Assembly: GCF_020360975.1 (NCBI RefSeq)
Contig: NW_025408673.1
Coordinates: 1,984,001 to 2,048,000, forward strand
DNA length: 64,000 nucleotides
Origin: Hirsutella rhossiliensis
Taxonomy: Eukaryota; Ascomycota; Sordariomycetes; Hypocreales; Ophiocordycipitaceae
Reading direction: 5' to 3'
Shown: positions 33,359 through 45,555 of the stretch, one piece after another
How the letters are laid out: each line of letters starts with the position of its first letter
Numbering within the stretch: the stretch's first letter is position 1
Notes under the pieces: model-generated
What the model was told of the DNA's origin: nothing
Seen by the model: the letters and a program-made list of their open reading frames with translations, nothing else
Databases searched by the model: none
Translations under genes and position numbers: made by a program

Positions 33359-36245
33359 CTTGGCTGGGGCAGAGGGCTATATGTAAATGGCCGGTGATGT
33401 GAAAAGGAGATGGAGAGGATATTGCAAAGGGGCAGGACGGGGAACGAGACTGGCTTTTATTTCTGAGACGCTGCTTCGTCGTCCTTGCGCGAAGCAGCAG
33501 CCATACATGAGACTGACTACGATCGTTACCAGGCATCAGAAACATGGCCAAGCCATGCTCGCTCTCGCTCCTGGATCTTGGCGATGGATTAGCAGAGCAT
33601 ATTGCCCGATTGGAGTTCGCCTCATCAGCACTTATGCGTGGCCGTCGAGGCTCTCACGACACAAGAAGCCGTCGTAGGATTCGTGGGACCATCGTGGCAC
33701 ACCAAGGACTCGCCACGATGCGGGCTTGAAGGGCTTGTGAGGGCGGGCAGGTCTTAGGGGTTCCATGTGGCTTTCTCGTTGATCTCGGTGACGTTGATGG
33801 CGCCAGCCAGCCAGCCCGTGCCCCCTGAGCTGTCATGGCTGGCGTCGTTGTATTCTAGACGACCTATGTGCCTTACCTCCAGCCATGGCGGATCGTTTTC
33901 ATGTTGGTTCACGCCGCGTGTGCGCGCGGCGGAGACGCTGTCAGCAGACGCGGACCAATAGCGGCGTCTCGATGCATCAAGCACATTTCGAGGCTCCCGG
34001 CCGACCCCTGCGAAGGCTCCCCCTTCCTTCTCTCCTGAAGCCTGGATGTTGCGACGTAGACCGGCAAGTAAGTGGCAGGACTGTGATACATCCACAAGAA
34101 GCTCGGGGGAGGGATCGGCAACGGGGCGAGCGAATGGGGCGGCCGGCTGCCCTGATTGGTCCTGTAGGGCTGATTCAAAGCGTATTCACAATGCTGCGTA
34201 TCCTCTGACTTGTCGAGTTCACTTCCTGTAAGATATGGCACCAGGCCTGTCGTTTCTGCAACGACGGAGCCGATTTGGTTTCGGCCGTCATGTTTTGTCG
34301 TGCCTTGGGGTCTCTCTCCTGAGGCAGATGAAGGCATCAGGACATATCTGGGTGTCCCGAAAGGGGTGTGTGGACAGCAGCTGTATCCACCACTCTTTGA
34401 TATACCATCAAGGACTCGCGGCCTGTCGGGCCTTCCCGGCTCCGGCCGGAAGTCGGCCCCACAAAGACCCCTTGACCCGGTGCCGATCCACTGGATGGCC
34501 GGGGGTCAGATCAAGCGGCGCCGCACTGCTGATTCCATGTCCGCGTGCGGCCCATCGAGCGTCAATTGACGTCAGCCCTAGTCTATTGTGCGTTTGCCAA
34601 GCTGTCTTGCATGTATGTAGCCGCTTCCCGTCTTGGCTACGAGCAAACTTGGGGAACAGGGTGGCTTGGCCTCGGAACTCGGGGGACGTGTCGAACGAAA
34701 CATTGATCCAGTTGTACTGGATCTCGAAACCTTTGAGGAATGTTCAAGGGTCCTCGGGTCAAGCCAGTCATCTCCTGATCAACGTCAACATGCAGATCCG
34801 ACTTCTCACCGCCAACTTGTCAGCTGGTTACACGTGGGATGAATTCTGGATAGCCCTCCACTCTTCATATTCTCATAGCTTACAGTTAAGCAGCTTGATG
34901 AGGGACAGGTCGGCAGCAGAGAGCTACTGGTCAGTTAAGAGAGCGGCTCTTGAAGGCTGCCGCTGCTGGTAAGCACTGCGAGCCTCAACAACGTTGATTG
35001 CACCATTCGGGCGGGAAGATCCGAGACCTCGGGCTTTGGTGACGGTTTGAAGCTGAAACCTCGATCAACCCTTGTGGTCTTTTGTGCTGTGCTGCCACCG
35101 GCAGTAAGCATGCAGGGAAAGATGGCGTAAAGTTTCCCGCAGAGCATCGGCCCGAAGCCCGTCGATGGTTTGAGCGCCACGAGCCTCGGATGGAGCTTGC
35201 TCCGATTCATGGATTTCGGTATTCCTCACAAGGGGAAATATGCTCGATGGAAATAAGACGCGGCTATAACTATCGAGACGTCGCCGGATCCCCATCGATG
35301 GGCAATCTGGAGGGACCGCCTGGTTCTACTGTTAGTGAGCATTTTCACTCGAAACTTGAGATTTACTAGTTGTTTGTATACGAAGCACAATGCTTCGACC
35401 CTTGTATATATTGACACAAGATTGGAATGTGTGCGTATAATTTTAGACGAAGCAGCTTTGATGACATGGAAAACGTAGAGTCCGTGGGGGGTTTTTTTTT
35501 TGCCGCGCCGGTCTTGCCTTTATGCTGGACGCGTTGTGCTCCGGCGCATGATCAATCTGAATCGGATTCTGATCATGGCAACGAGTGAAAAGACGTGTCC
35601 GCGTTGTATCAATGATTTACGAGGAGCCTCGATTCTACGGACGGCACCATTTGCGTGACCTTTGACGTTAAATCGTCACCAACTGATATGACATGCGCTC
35701 CCATTTTGCTCTGAACATGCAGCCCCATGTTCTTGTCGTCTCTCATGACATTACTTGTGCTCTTGATTTGCATGTATATTCTATCAAGGTAATGGTTATT
35801 GTATGTATGTACATTCCAATCCCAACATTGATCAAGTCTGCCGTGAACCCTCTAGCCTACCCTGGACCCCCGCATCGACCACAATGCAGCCCTCACTAAT
35901 CCCCCAAGCCGAGTCAAGACTACGCCACCTTGACGGCCTCTCCTGAACCCCCCCCACCCTAAACGCGACTCGACGCGCCGCCCCTGTTGTCGGGACCAAA
36001 ACCTCGTCTCCTACCAGCAGTATCCGCCCTTTGAGCTTCGTCCGCGGGCCTCCCTCTGTCCGCTCGTCCTCGACTGCTTCTTCCTTTCGCCGTCATTGCT
36101 TAGTCGCCGCCGGGCCTGGAATATCCGAAACGAAGCCTCGTCATCGCTCCTTGTTGGCTTGACGAGGCCTGCTGAACACAAGGCAGCCCATCGAAGCCTT
36201 GTCCCGTCGTCTCCAGTGCTCTGGGTCGGCCAGCCACCACCCGCC
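33359..36245. other. 2.9-kb interval, no supported gene
   Basis: Left end holds the promoter of the cysteine-rich peptide gene, right end the 5' leader of the IVY1-like gene (pyrimidine-rich near 35900-36080). A minus-strand frame at 33754-34095 ends in a coding-looking piece (DASHDSSGGTGWLAGAINVT, ending at 33754) whose codons carry C/G at the third position; it may be a last exon, but no upstream partner is clear. The frames at 34235-34972 look random. Confidence 0.4.
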
Positions 36246-37808
36246 ATGGCCGCCGTTCAACCACATCCAGCCTCACAGCAACACCACCGGCGGCAGCATC
36301 ACGACGGCTCTAGGCCCCCCTCGCCCACGCCCTCGCAGCTGCCCCCCGTGCCCGCCTCGCCCGTCTACTCCATCGCGTCGACAGCCGCCCACGCCGTCTC
36401 CCACTTCAGCCTGCCGCTGCCTCCGGCGCCCCGATCCGCCCACGCCGTCCTCAAGAAAGCCGACCTCGAGCACTCGCAAGACGCCTACGCCGACCTCGTC
36501 GCCTCGGCAAAGGCCTACCGCCTCGCCCTCGCATCCCTCTCCACCGCCGCCTCGGCCTTTGGCTCCGCCCTCGAGGCCTGCGCCCGCCTCAAGGAGGCCC
36601 GCGCCGAGCCCATTGGCCCCGCGGGCATGGCGGCCAGCTTCGCCGCCACTTGCACCGCCGATCCGCTGCTCTCCGCCTCGGGCGTCCATCACCTCGTCGC
36701 CAACCACCAGCAGATCCTGTCCGAGACGGTGTACCGCTCCTTCGAGGTGCCCCTGCTGCACGACCTCGACCGCTGGCGCAGCGTCATCGAGGATGAGGAC
36801 ATGACGTACCAGCACAAGATCAAGGCCCAGAGCCGCGAGGTCAAGCGCCTCGAGAAGGAGGGGCTCAAGCTGCACAAGCAGCCCCGCCGCGACGTTGCCC
36901 GCTTCCGCGCCCATCTCGTCGACCTCACCAACAAGCTCGACGGCCTGACGACGCTGCACGCCGACCACGCCCGCACCCTGCTGCGCGAGAGCCAAGACAC
37001 GAGCGCCCGCATCGTCGACGCCAGCTGCAGCCTCGTCCGTGCAGAGGTGGACATATTTGAGAGCCTCGCCCGCAAGGGATGGACCGGCGGCGGGCTCGAC
37101 GACTTGCTCGACAGGGGCCAGGATCTCTTTGCGAACGACGACGCCGGCGGCGCGGGCGCCAACGCCGCCGACCCTGCAAAGCTCTTCTCCATCCTCCCGC
37201 CAAAGAGCATCCTCGCCGACTCGGCCTCGGACGCCTCTCGCCTTGACCACGACCGCGCCGACGGCCTCCTCCCCGCCGACGACCATGGCGGCGACCGCCC
37301 CCGCTCCTTTGCCGCCTCGGCCACCGCCAGTACCGCCGGAACCGACACCACAGACGCCACGAGCAGCACCTCGAGCGCTGGCACCATCACCGCCGCCGGC
37401 ACCGCCGCCGCCGCCTCGACCCCTGACAGCGTCGTCTCCCCCGAACCCAGCAAGCCGCGCCACCCCCGGCCCTTTTCCCCGCAGCCCATCCGCAGAATCC
37501 CCACCGACGTGACGTTTGAATCGCTCGGCGCCCTTGCCGCCACCGAGCCCCCGGGTCCTGCCCGTCGCGGAACGAGTGGCGGCCGAGCAGACGCAGGCGG
37601 TGCCGAGGGAAAAGACGAAGACAAGAGCAGCAGCAAGGCCGCAGATGGAGGAGACCCTGGCGCAGAAGAACAGCAGCCATCAGAGGCCGTCGAGAGCGAG
37701 GCACGGCAAGACCGGGGCAGGAAACCATCGCAGTCCACGTACGCGAACCGGCGCTCGTCCTTGCCGGGTCCCGCAACGACGGATAAGGACGAGGCTGATG
37801 GCAACTAG
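36246..37808 (+). CDS. IVY1: IVY1-like I-BAR family protein
   Basis: Intronless, 520 aa. Fungal homologue of yeast Ivy1, a phospholipid-binding inverse-BAR-type protein of vacuolar and endosomal membranes that contacts the Rab Ypt7 and the EGO/TORC1 system. The helical core spans about residues 68-300: KKADLEHSQDAYADLVASAK, FGSALEACARLKEARAE, HQQILSETVYRSFEVPLLHD, DEDMTYQHKIKAQSREVKRL and DIFESLARKGWTGGGLDDLL. The N-terminus is Pro/His-rich; the C-terminal 220 residues are Ala/Thr/Ser/Pro-rich and disordered with a RRIPTDVTFESLG patch. The ATG at 36246 (context CCGCCATGG) is preferred over upstream in-frame codons. Confidence 0.85.
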   Translation: MAAVQPHPASQQHHRRQHHDGSRPPSPTPSQLPPVPASPVYSIASTAAHAVSHFSLPLPPAPRSAHAVLKKADLEHSQDAYADLVASAKAYRLALASLSTAASAFGSALEACARLKEARAEPIGPAGMAASFAATCTADPLLSASGVHHLVANHQQILSETVYRSFEVPLLHDLDRWRSVIEDEDMTYQHKIKAQSREVKRLEKEGLKLHKQPRRDVARFRAHLVDLTNKLDGLTTLHADHARTLLRESQDTSARIVDASCSLVRAEVDIFESLARKGWTGGGLDDLLDRGQDLFANDDAGGAGANAADPAKLFSILPPKSILADSASDASRLDHDRADGLLPADDHGGDRPRSFAASATASTAGTDTTDATSSTSSAGTITAAGTAAAASTPDSVVSPEPSKPRHPRPFSPQPIRRIPTDVTFESLGALAATEPPGPARRGTSGGRADAGGAEGKDEDKSSSKAADGGDPGAEEQQPSEAVESEARQDRGRKPSQSTYANRRSSLPGPATTDKDEADGN

Positions 37809-38453
37809 GACTTTCACATTGGCCGTGGCCGGCGCGTCACCACGACATGACTGTACGGAAGCATCGCTTGTTCATCACCTTGTGTGTTTTTTTGTACCTG
37901 TTCTTTGCCCACCCTGTCGGAGGTTTGGTTGTTTGCGCAAGCCAGCGGGACTTTCCTCGTTCGTTGTCAAGGGCTCGAGCGCATCTCATCATGGGCGTCG
38001 CGTCTCTTTGTATACCCATCCTTCCCCCTCGAACCCCTTTTTCGAAAATCATGTATATTACAGCCTTTTCCCTCCTTGCTGGCCCGGACTCGGCCAGGGA
38101 AACAAAATATGCATCATCATGAATGCATCCTCCCAATGTTTTGGGTCGTGCGCTATATGCCCCAGCCATGCCGTCCTCAATGCTGTCTGCTTTTGGTCTA
38201 AGCAAGGGGGAAAATCCCAAAACGCCAACGTGCCATGTGTAGTGCCGCCCAAACTACCATGCCTCCACAAGGGCACGCATGACGGGCACGCTTCATCAAC
38301 CTCGTCAATAAGAAGAATGAAAATCAGACCCAAGACCGACGACTTCGCCCGAGGAAACCAAAGAAATGTACAGGCAGTCAGGGATTCTCACGAAGAAATG
38401 TACGCCTCGGCTTCATCGCGCAGCTCCCTCGCCCCCATCTGCCCACCCACGGA

Positions 38454-39804
38454 CTACTCGTCCTTGTCGACGCTATACACGTCGCCTCTGAAGAGGCCAA
38501 ACGTAGCGTCGAGCCACCATATGAACTTCCAGTAGAGGCTCGCGCGCGCCCAGTCAAACTCGCCCGCCTCTGTGCGCGGCACCTCGTTGCCAATCATGCT
38601 GCCGCTGAACCACCGCACAAAGGGAATCGCGCCCACGATGCGCTGCATGACCGACTGTTGCGGGAGGAGCGCCTGCTCGGCGGGCAGCAGACGGGCGCGG
38701 CGGGCCGTCGGGATGCGCCGGCAGAAGATGCTGTCGTTGGTCATCTCGACGGGCTCGGCACCCGTCGGCGGCGGCGGGGGGACGAGCTCCGTTATGGTTG
38801 CCGAGGAGGCGTGCGAGGGGGTTATCGTGGCGGTGTCCATGGTTTGGCTCGAGGTGCGTGAATTGGGCGGCGAGAGGTCGAGGAGGCGGCTCGTGAGTGT
38901 GGTCGGCATGCCGATCGGGCCCTTTCTGCGAGGCGTGCCCATGGCCGCGGGCATGCTGTTGGAGCGCTCGACGTGGTTGTGCCCTCCCTCCAAGCTGTCG
39001 ACGTCGGGACACGACTCGTCCCTAGGCGGGGGCAGGCCTCTGTAGGGCTCCGCATGCACCAGGTAGCCGAGGACTCGCTGGGGACTGGCAAAGACGGCAG
39101 CGTTGCCGGCCTCGACGCTCTCAAACGTCACCTTGACCCAGTGCTCGCCCCCGTCGGCGCGGTTCACCAGAGCACGCTCGTCGGCGGCGAGGGTGCGGCG
39201 CCGCGTCAGCGCAGGGTCGCGCAGCTCCGACTTGTAGCGACGCTGCGCGGCGGGCGGATCGCGCGGGTAGTCCTCGAGGATGGGCCCGGCGAGGGCCTCG
39301 TAGTGCGCAATGGCGGCGTACTGCTGCGACGAGGAGCGGTAGCCGCGCAGCATCAGCTCGACGGGGGATGACTTGGCCGCGCGCAGGGGGGCCGCCTCGT
39401 CCGGCACCAGGCCGCTCATCTTGCGCTGCGAGGCGCCCGCCGCCGACGGCGGCGGCGGGGCGGCGGCCTGGTTCGACACCCAGTCGCCAAACAGCTTGTC
39501 GGCGGCCGCGAGCGTCGGGTTCTCGCGGGACCGCGCGGGCGTGCCGGTGCGGGAGCGGGAGCGGCGCGTTGACTTGCCAAAGGACCCTGTCTCGGCGGTG
39601 CTGCGGCGGGGGCGCGCGCTGCCCTGGTGGCCGTCGTGTCTGGTCGTCGGCGTGAGCGCTGCGGCCAACAGGAGCATCTGCTGAAGGGACGGAACGAGCT
39701 TGCGAGGCTTACTGGTTGAAGATCATGGCATAAGGCCGTTTGACGCCGTCGTCGCCGACGTAGCACTCGTCATCTGGGACGTTGTGGAGGATAAGAGGAG
39801 CCAT
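38454..39804 (-). CDS. NUP53: nucleoporin NUP53/NUP35 type
   Basis: Inner-ring nuclear pore protein. Exon 1 is 39713-39804 and exon 2 is 38454-39639; the 73-nt intron (GTAAGC donor, GACCAG acceptor) joins RPYAMIFNQ to [12 protein letters not shown] in frame, total 425 aa. An alternative in-frame Met just inside the intron (39677) would lose the N-terminal [20 protein letters not shown], which looks conserved. Key parts: [40 protein letters not shown] leading into the RRM-like MPPN domain (about 120-240), a Ser/Thr/Pro linker, and a C-terminal amphipathic, aromatic stretch ([20 protein letters not shown]) of the kind that inserts in the nuclear membrane. Confidence 0.88.
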
Positions 39805-40465
39805 GGTGGGTGGCTTCAGACGAGTGGGGAGGAAGAGACAGTCTGGTAGGAGAGAAGAGAATAGCGGGAGGAGGGGAAACAAAGCAAGAAATTGAGGCTC
39901 TCCAGCCTTGCAAGGATGGAATGGGAAGCAGGCGCAACAAGGGGCCAAAGGGCAGCGCTGCTGGTCGGCTTGCGATTGAGGTTATCGCTGACGATTGTTT
40001 GCGAGCTTGGGAGCTGCCCTGATAAATTTCCTGGCACGGCAACAATGGGACGGGTCATCAGTTTATCCGGCCCCGTCGGTCTGACCTCCTCGCAGTGGGA
40101 TCGTGACCGTAGTTCTCCGTTTGCCATTCTGTCGACTTGGAAACAACATGTTAAATCATGGCCCTGACCTTGATTACAATTTGTTTGTATCCATTAAAAT
40201 TACCCATCATCTCTCGTGATTCGTCATGTCGTCAATCGCGCGACCCGTTATCCTGCTTTGCCCTGTCCCTGCGACTCTCATCCATACTTCAAATTCCATG
40301 CCATCGCCTGGGCATCTGCATGTCCCCCGATAAAGCCCCCCCCGAGTGCCATCTGAGCCAGTCGGGTTTTTCCCTATATATGCTCCAGCTGGGCGCCTCC
40401 ATGATCCTGTCTCCCCGCGTGTTCGACCACACCCCGCGAGCCGGTTGGTATAGGCTGAGGAGCCA
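39805..40465. other. intergenic region NUP53 promoter / ABC transporter 3' end
   Basis: About 660 bp; promoter of NUP53 on its right-hand side in minus orientation and the 3' end of the ABC transporter gene. Nothing further seen. Confidence 0.5.
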
Positions 40466-43400
40466 CTATGTCCTCAGGCCCGCGGTCCGCTCAATGAGCT
40501 GCAGCTCGCCGGAATGGACGCACATGTTCCGGAACAAGGCGCTGGGATCCCGCGTTTCGTCTTTGTCCAGGAGACGCTCCGGTGGGCCTTCCTCGGCCAC
40601 GGTCCCGGCGGACAGGGCGACGACGCTGTCGTAGTCGGCAATGGATACGAGCCGGTGCGCAATGGTTACGACGGTCGTGCCCGCGACGTTGATTTCTCGC
40701 AGGGCCGCCTGCACAAAGTCTTCGGCTTCCGCATCCACGCCATCGGTTGCTTGGTCAAGCACGATGACGATGGACTCGCGCAAAATGGCACGAGCGATGC
40801 ACAAAAGCTGACGCTGGCTTGGCGTCAGGGCTGGTACGACCTCGTCTAAGCCGACAGGGATGATGCGAGACAGCCGGAGACTCTGCATTACTTCGTATAT
40901 GCGCTCGTCGGTGTGACGCAGCTGAGGATCGAGACACTCGCGCACGCTGCCGCTGAACAGCGCGGGGCATGGATCCTTGGGGACAACCGTCAACAGCTGG
41001 CGTAGCTGACTGAGCTTGAGGGACGCAATGTCGACACCGTCAAGCTCGACCAAGCCCCCTGCTGCCTCGAGTCGGTGGATCATGGCCATGGCCATGGTGC
41101 TCTTGCCGGCCCCCTTATGGCCGACGATGGCGACGCGCTGACCCCCTCCTATCCTCACGTCGAGATTTCTCAAGACGAGCCCCTGCGTTGACCCGTAGCG
41201 GGTCGAATAGTTGCGGAAGCGAATGCTTCCCCGCTGCGGCCAAGTGTATGTCGGCACCCGAAGCTCCTTGATCGACTCCACAGGCTCTCGCTCGGCGTTT
41301 GTGCACTCCCTGATGCGTTCTAGGGAGCCAAGGCCCCGCTGACTCTGCGAGCAGAAACGGATAAATCCAAGAACGTTGTCGGTGTAGGTCATGGAAAAGG
41401 TCAGGACAAGACCGGCCGCGCCTGCGCTGACGCCATAGCCTTCTCTGCCCCAGAGGATCAAAGCCGCTGCCATGGACGACGTCACGGCACTGAGGCAGGC
41501 CACGCGGCACACCAGCCACTCTCGGGCAGCGGCGTGATGAACAGTCGGTCGGCTCTCTTGATCTGTTAGGTCGTGGCCTTGAATAGCAAACGTCGAAACC
41601 TGGCCATATGCACGAACAGTGACGCTTCCGGCCAGCGTCTCCTGGATGTGTTGGCACACAGACGATCGCTTAGTGGCCGCGATCCGATTAAGACGGCGGG
41701 TTAGGCGTATGTAAAAGGCGCCGACAGCAGAGTAGGCCAAGCCAATGGGGGCAGCCACCAGTGGGAAGACTGGTAGCACGAACGATATAAAGGTCGTGAC
41801 CACAACCATATTGGCAACCAGCTGGAGGGCGCCGACGCAGGACAGTGCCAGATCTCGGTCGACGACTTGGGCATCATTGGAAAAAAGGGAGGCAATGTGC
41901 CCGACCGGAGTTCGGTCCAAGAAGCTGAACTTGGCGCCAAGTATCGCCGACAAGAGGCGGTCGTGAATCCTCTCCGAGGCCTTGTGCGCGCCGTGAAACG
42001 CTATCGCGTCGCGCATGAGTGACATGAGAGCAATCACAATGGTCATGCTACCGTAGATGCCGACGTAGTATGTCCCCTTTCCCCGACTCGGACCAACAGA
42101 CTCGTTGGTCTGCCGAGCCCACTGCGCAATCCACAGGTTCAGCCCAAGGCGCATCAGCGGCTGAGCCACGAAGGCGCACAGGGTCAGCAGCCAGTAGGGG
42201 CCGCGTCCCATGGAACAGAGGTAGAGCTTGATGGCGGGCCAGCTGAATGCCACAGTTGACTCGTCCTCTCGGTCTTGGTTGGCCTCCGACTCCTTTTCTC
42301 TCCTTGTCGGAGCCCTTGAAAAATTCTTGAACACGAATTGATCAGAACTTCTGTTTCCAAATTTCCGAGATTGTGTCGCTCCCCTGGTTTCGTTCCCAGT
42401 GTCGGTATTCAAGCCCGTGGCGTCGATCAGGACATCCGACGGGAGGACGCGAGCAGCGACTAGTCTCGCAGGACTACCTTGATACCTGACCTTTCCATCG
42501 GCCAAACAGACTGCGTAGTCGCAATACGGCATGAGCATCCGGAATTGTTGAGCTGCGAGGACGCAAGTCCGACCTCGCATGAGCGGTCCCTTGATGGCGT
42601 GGACCAGTACGTGTCTCGCAGTGGCCGCTTCAAGCCCAGTAAGGCAGTCGTCGAGCAGGACGCACTGGGCCCGGCTGTACAGAGCCCTGGCTATTGCGAC
42701 TCGCCGCCTTTGGCTATCGGAAAGACGAGAGCCCTTCTCTCCCGCCAGTGTCAGGTCTCCCCGGAGGAGCGTGGGCAGCTCTGACAGTAAGGCAACGGCC
42801 TCAAGCGCCGTCTTGTACCGCAGGTAGTCGAACGGGAGGCCAAACGTGACTTGTTCTCGTATTGTCTTGTTCTGAATCCAGGGATTTGACGGACAGTATG
42901 CAACTGTCCTGCGAAACCCCGAGGGTTCGTTGATCCATGGCTCACTGCTGGTTTCCGCGGGCGAGTGAACACGCCCGCTGACCAAATCCATCTCTCCTAG
43001 CAAGGCCAGCAGAAGAGACGACTTGCCCGAGCCTCGTGGTCCGCAAACGACGTTCAGCCCCCCGGGGCGAAATGCAATTTGAAGATTGCTGAGCCGGAAG
43101 AGTGGTGGAGGCTCCAAGCCCACCAGAGGGTCATTTTCGGTGTAGCCGGCTGTCGAGTGGTCGCCATGCCATTGCAGTGTGGCACTGTCGAAGCCCATAA
43201 TGCCGTCTCGAGTGTGAGAAATTGCAACGTTTGTGTCTCGCTGGCCTTGGCCTAGGAACCTATCAATCTTCCCCAAGGACGCGTTTGCTTGTAGTGTGAC
43301 CAAGACCATGTCCGACGCTCGCTCGAGAGGCACGCGCAGAAAGGCAAACGCCGCGAGGGCCGGAAAGGCACCAGAGTTCTGAAGCGGGAGTCCAGCAACG

Positions 43401-45088
43401 ACGGTATAGAAGAAAAAGGTCACCAGCGCTGCGATGATTGGCGCGGAGCAGCAGGCTGTCGTGTGTGCAGACCACCACGCGAACCCTGACCTCAACTTCG
43501 CGAGTTCGGCTCGCCGAGATCTCGACACCCGCCCATGAAAGCAGGATTCCCACTCATAGTACTTGATGAGTTCAACACCAGCGAGGAGCTCTGTGGTCAT
43601 CTTTCCTCGACTGTCCGCAGCCCCCGATGCCTGGTGCAGGGCCACAGTTCGGCGTTTCGACATGTAAAAGCGCAGGGGAAGTAGCGCAACCAAGGAGCAT
43701 ACGCCGACAACGCCGCTTGCGCCCATGATACTATACAGCGTCCAGCTTGCCACGAGGAGCTGGCCGGGAACGCTCGCCCAAAAGAGATGCAGGTGGGCGC
43801 TGGCTTCGCTGATGACAATTGCGTCGACAGAAACGAGGTCAACGACGGTGCTGCCGCTCTTGATTTGCTGCGTCGCTCTCCGGGATGTGAACGCGCCTGT
43901 ATCCTATACAGGAGAGCCAGTCGCCGTCTTGCAACGCAATGTTTTGGCGTAAAGCTCGCCGATCAGAGTGGACTTGAGCTTTGCAGCGGTTTTCTGACCA
44001 GTCCACTCGCACTGAGCGTGAGCGAGGCTAGACACAAGGCCCGAGACGAGCAGACCAGCCACGAGAAGCCATGCTCTGCTCGAAGGTGTCGCATCTGGAA
44101 CCTCCAAGTATCTGAGGATGCCGTAAAGCAGATGCACCGGGACGTAGACTGTGACGCTCGCGATTGCTGCCCAAAGCCCTTGCAGCAGAATCTCTTCTTT
44201 GAAGTGTCTGAGCAGCCGCACGAGGAGCGGAATAGTTGAAGGCGTGGATTGGCGGAACGATGAGGCAAGGTCTGCAGACTTGAGGCCATTCGCGAGGTCG
44301 CGTAGATGGTGCGATTCGAGCGTTGCATGATATCCCTTCCAAATGAGACTCGTCATCCAAGACAGACTCATGCGAGATGCAAGGCTTGCTAAATCTTCTG
44401 GTGTTGAGTCGGACGGATCAAGAGTAGAAGACGAATTCGACATGTGCCTAGGAGCGGTAACGCGCAAGAGCAAGAGTAGGGAGAAGAGGGCGCAACGAAA
44501 TGGTGATGGCCCACCAGAAAGATTTCCGGGGAAATCGGCAGCGAAGAGAGTGCCTGCGAGTGTGGACAGCCACTGCGAACAGTAAATGACCATCAGATGG
44601 CACTGCAGCGTCGAGAACAGGCCTGGAGAGTCGTCGCCAATGCAGAAGCGGACGAGGATCAAACACAGCGCGTACGCGGACGACAGAGTAGCGGCCACAA
44701 AGGAGGAAGCTCGATTACTAGAGCGCGCTGCCAGCATGAGGAGGGGGACGTGGAGGCCGATATCTGTCGCGAGCGCAAGCGCTTCAACCAAGGCCGACAG
44801 CCACGAGTCTCCCGCAACGTATCGAGGTCGCGCTGAAGATGGCGCTGCGCCGCAGGGATCGCCGTCTGCACCGAGATGTCCTCGCGGGCCAGATGGGAGG
44901 ACGCCACGCGGCGAAGACGCGGATGGGAGCTTGTTCGAGAAGCATCGCAAAGGACCAAGGCGTCGCCACGCGAAGCGAGCCGTCAGGAGAAAAGCCGACA
45001 GAGCGCAAACACTGAGAGGAAGCAAGACGCCGCGGATATCGAAGCGGGCGTTGCCCCAGCCGCACTGTAGCAGCAGCAGCAGCAGCAT
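40466..45088 (-). CDS. ABCC (MRP-type) transporter with degenerate ATPase motifs and an in-frame TAG
   Basis: Full-length ABCC layout: an N-terminal TMD0-like set of hydrophobic segments, TMD1, NBD1, TMD2, NBD2, about 1,525 aa. The frame is continuous from 45088 to 40466 except for one TAG at 43904-43906 (codon 395), between LYAKTLRCKTATGSPV and a stretch leading to VVDLVSVDAIVISEASAHLH. A 42- or 51-nt GT-AG intron (GTATAG donor, ends at GACGCAG or AATCAAG) would remove it in frame; otherwise it is a nonsense codon. NBD1 has Walker A GPRGSGKSS (about residue 685), signature LSDSQ in place of LSGGQ, Walker B VLLDD and Gln in the H-loop position (VLAAQQF). NBD2 has Walker A GHKGAGKST, signature LTPSQ, Walker B IVLDQ with Gln where the catalytic Glu belongs (codon 40751-40753), and an intact H-loop (TIAHR). 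Substrate unknown; divergent from the dioxygenase gene at 45556. Confidence 0.88.
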
Positions 45089-45555
45089 GATGGCTCCAGG
45101 GCGAGTCGCAGCTAGCTATTCGTTTGGTCAGTTTGGCTGAATCCATGATATCGCGGCTGGTCGCGGAGCGGACCTTGGCAAGGATGCGCGCGCTTTCACC
45201 TTGAACTACATCCGGCCGCGGTCGAGGCGCCGGCTTCCATGGTTGTCGCTGCTTCAAGGTGATGTGATTGGGCTTTGCTGTGTGGAAGCGCCGACGGAGT
45301 TGGTGATGGTGCGTGTTGGCCGCTGAAGGTGGTGGGATGGCCGAGCTCCAGTGCCTAATAAGTTAGTGAGTGGCCTGTGGACTGTGCCTGCTGGGGGCGC
45401 GGGCTTGGGTTCTTGGGGGCTTAGAAATCCAGCCGTTGAATTACCAACGGGCGACGCAACGGCTGAGGCGCGGTTTGCTCATCCAGACCTCGCACCGGAA
45501 GCCGAATTGAAAAGCCCAGGCTTCGCGCGCCTCGCTTGCTGGGAATCCTTCCGTA
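45089..45555. promoter_or_regulatory. divergent promoter, ABC transporter / extradiol dioxygenase
   Basis: 467 bp between divergent starts; suggests co-regulation of transporter and enzyme. No palindromic Zn2Cys6-type site was assigned. Confidence 0.45.

Noticed and set aside
34235..34972. 245-codon plus-strand frame
   Set aside because: No third-position bias, random-looking residues and no recognisable domain.
36273..37463. 396-codon minus-strand frame rich in Gly/Ala/Val
   Set aside because: Antisense shadow of the IVY1-like gene.
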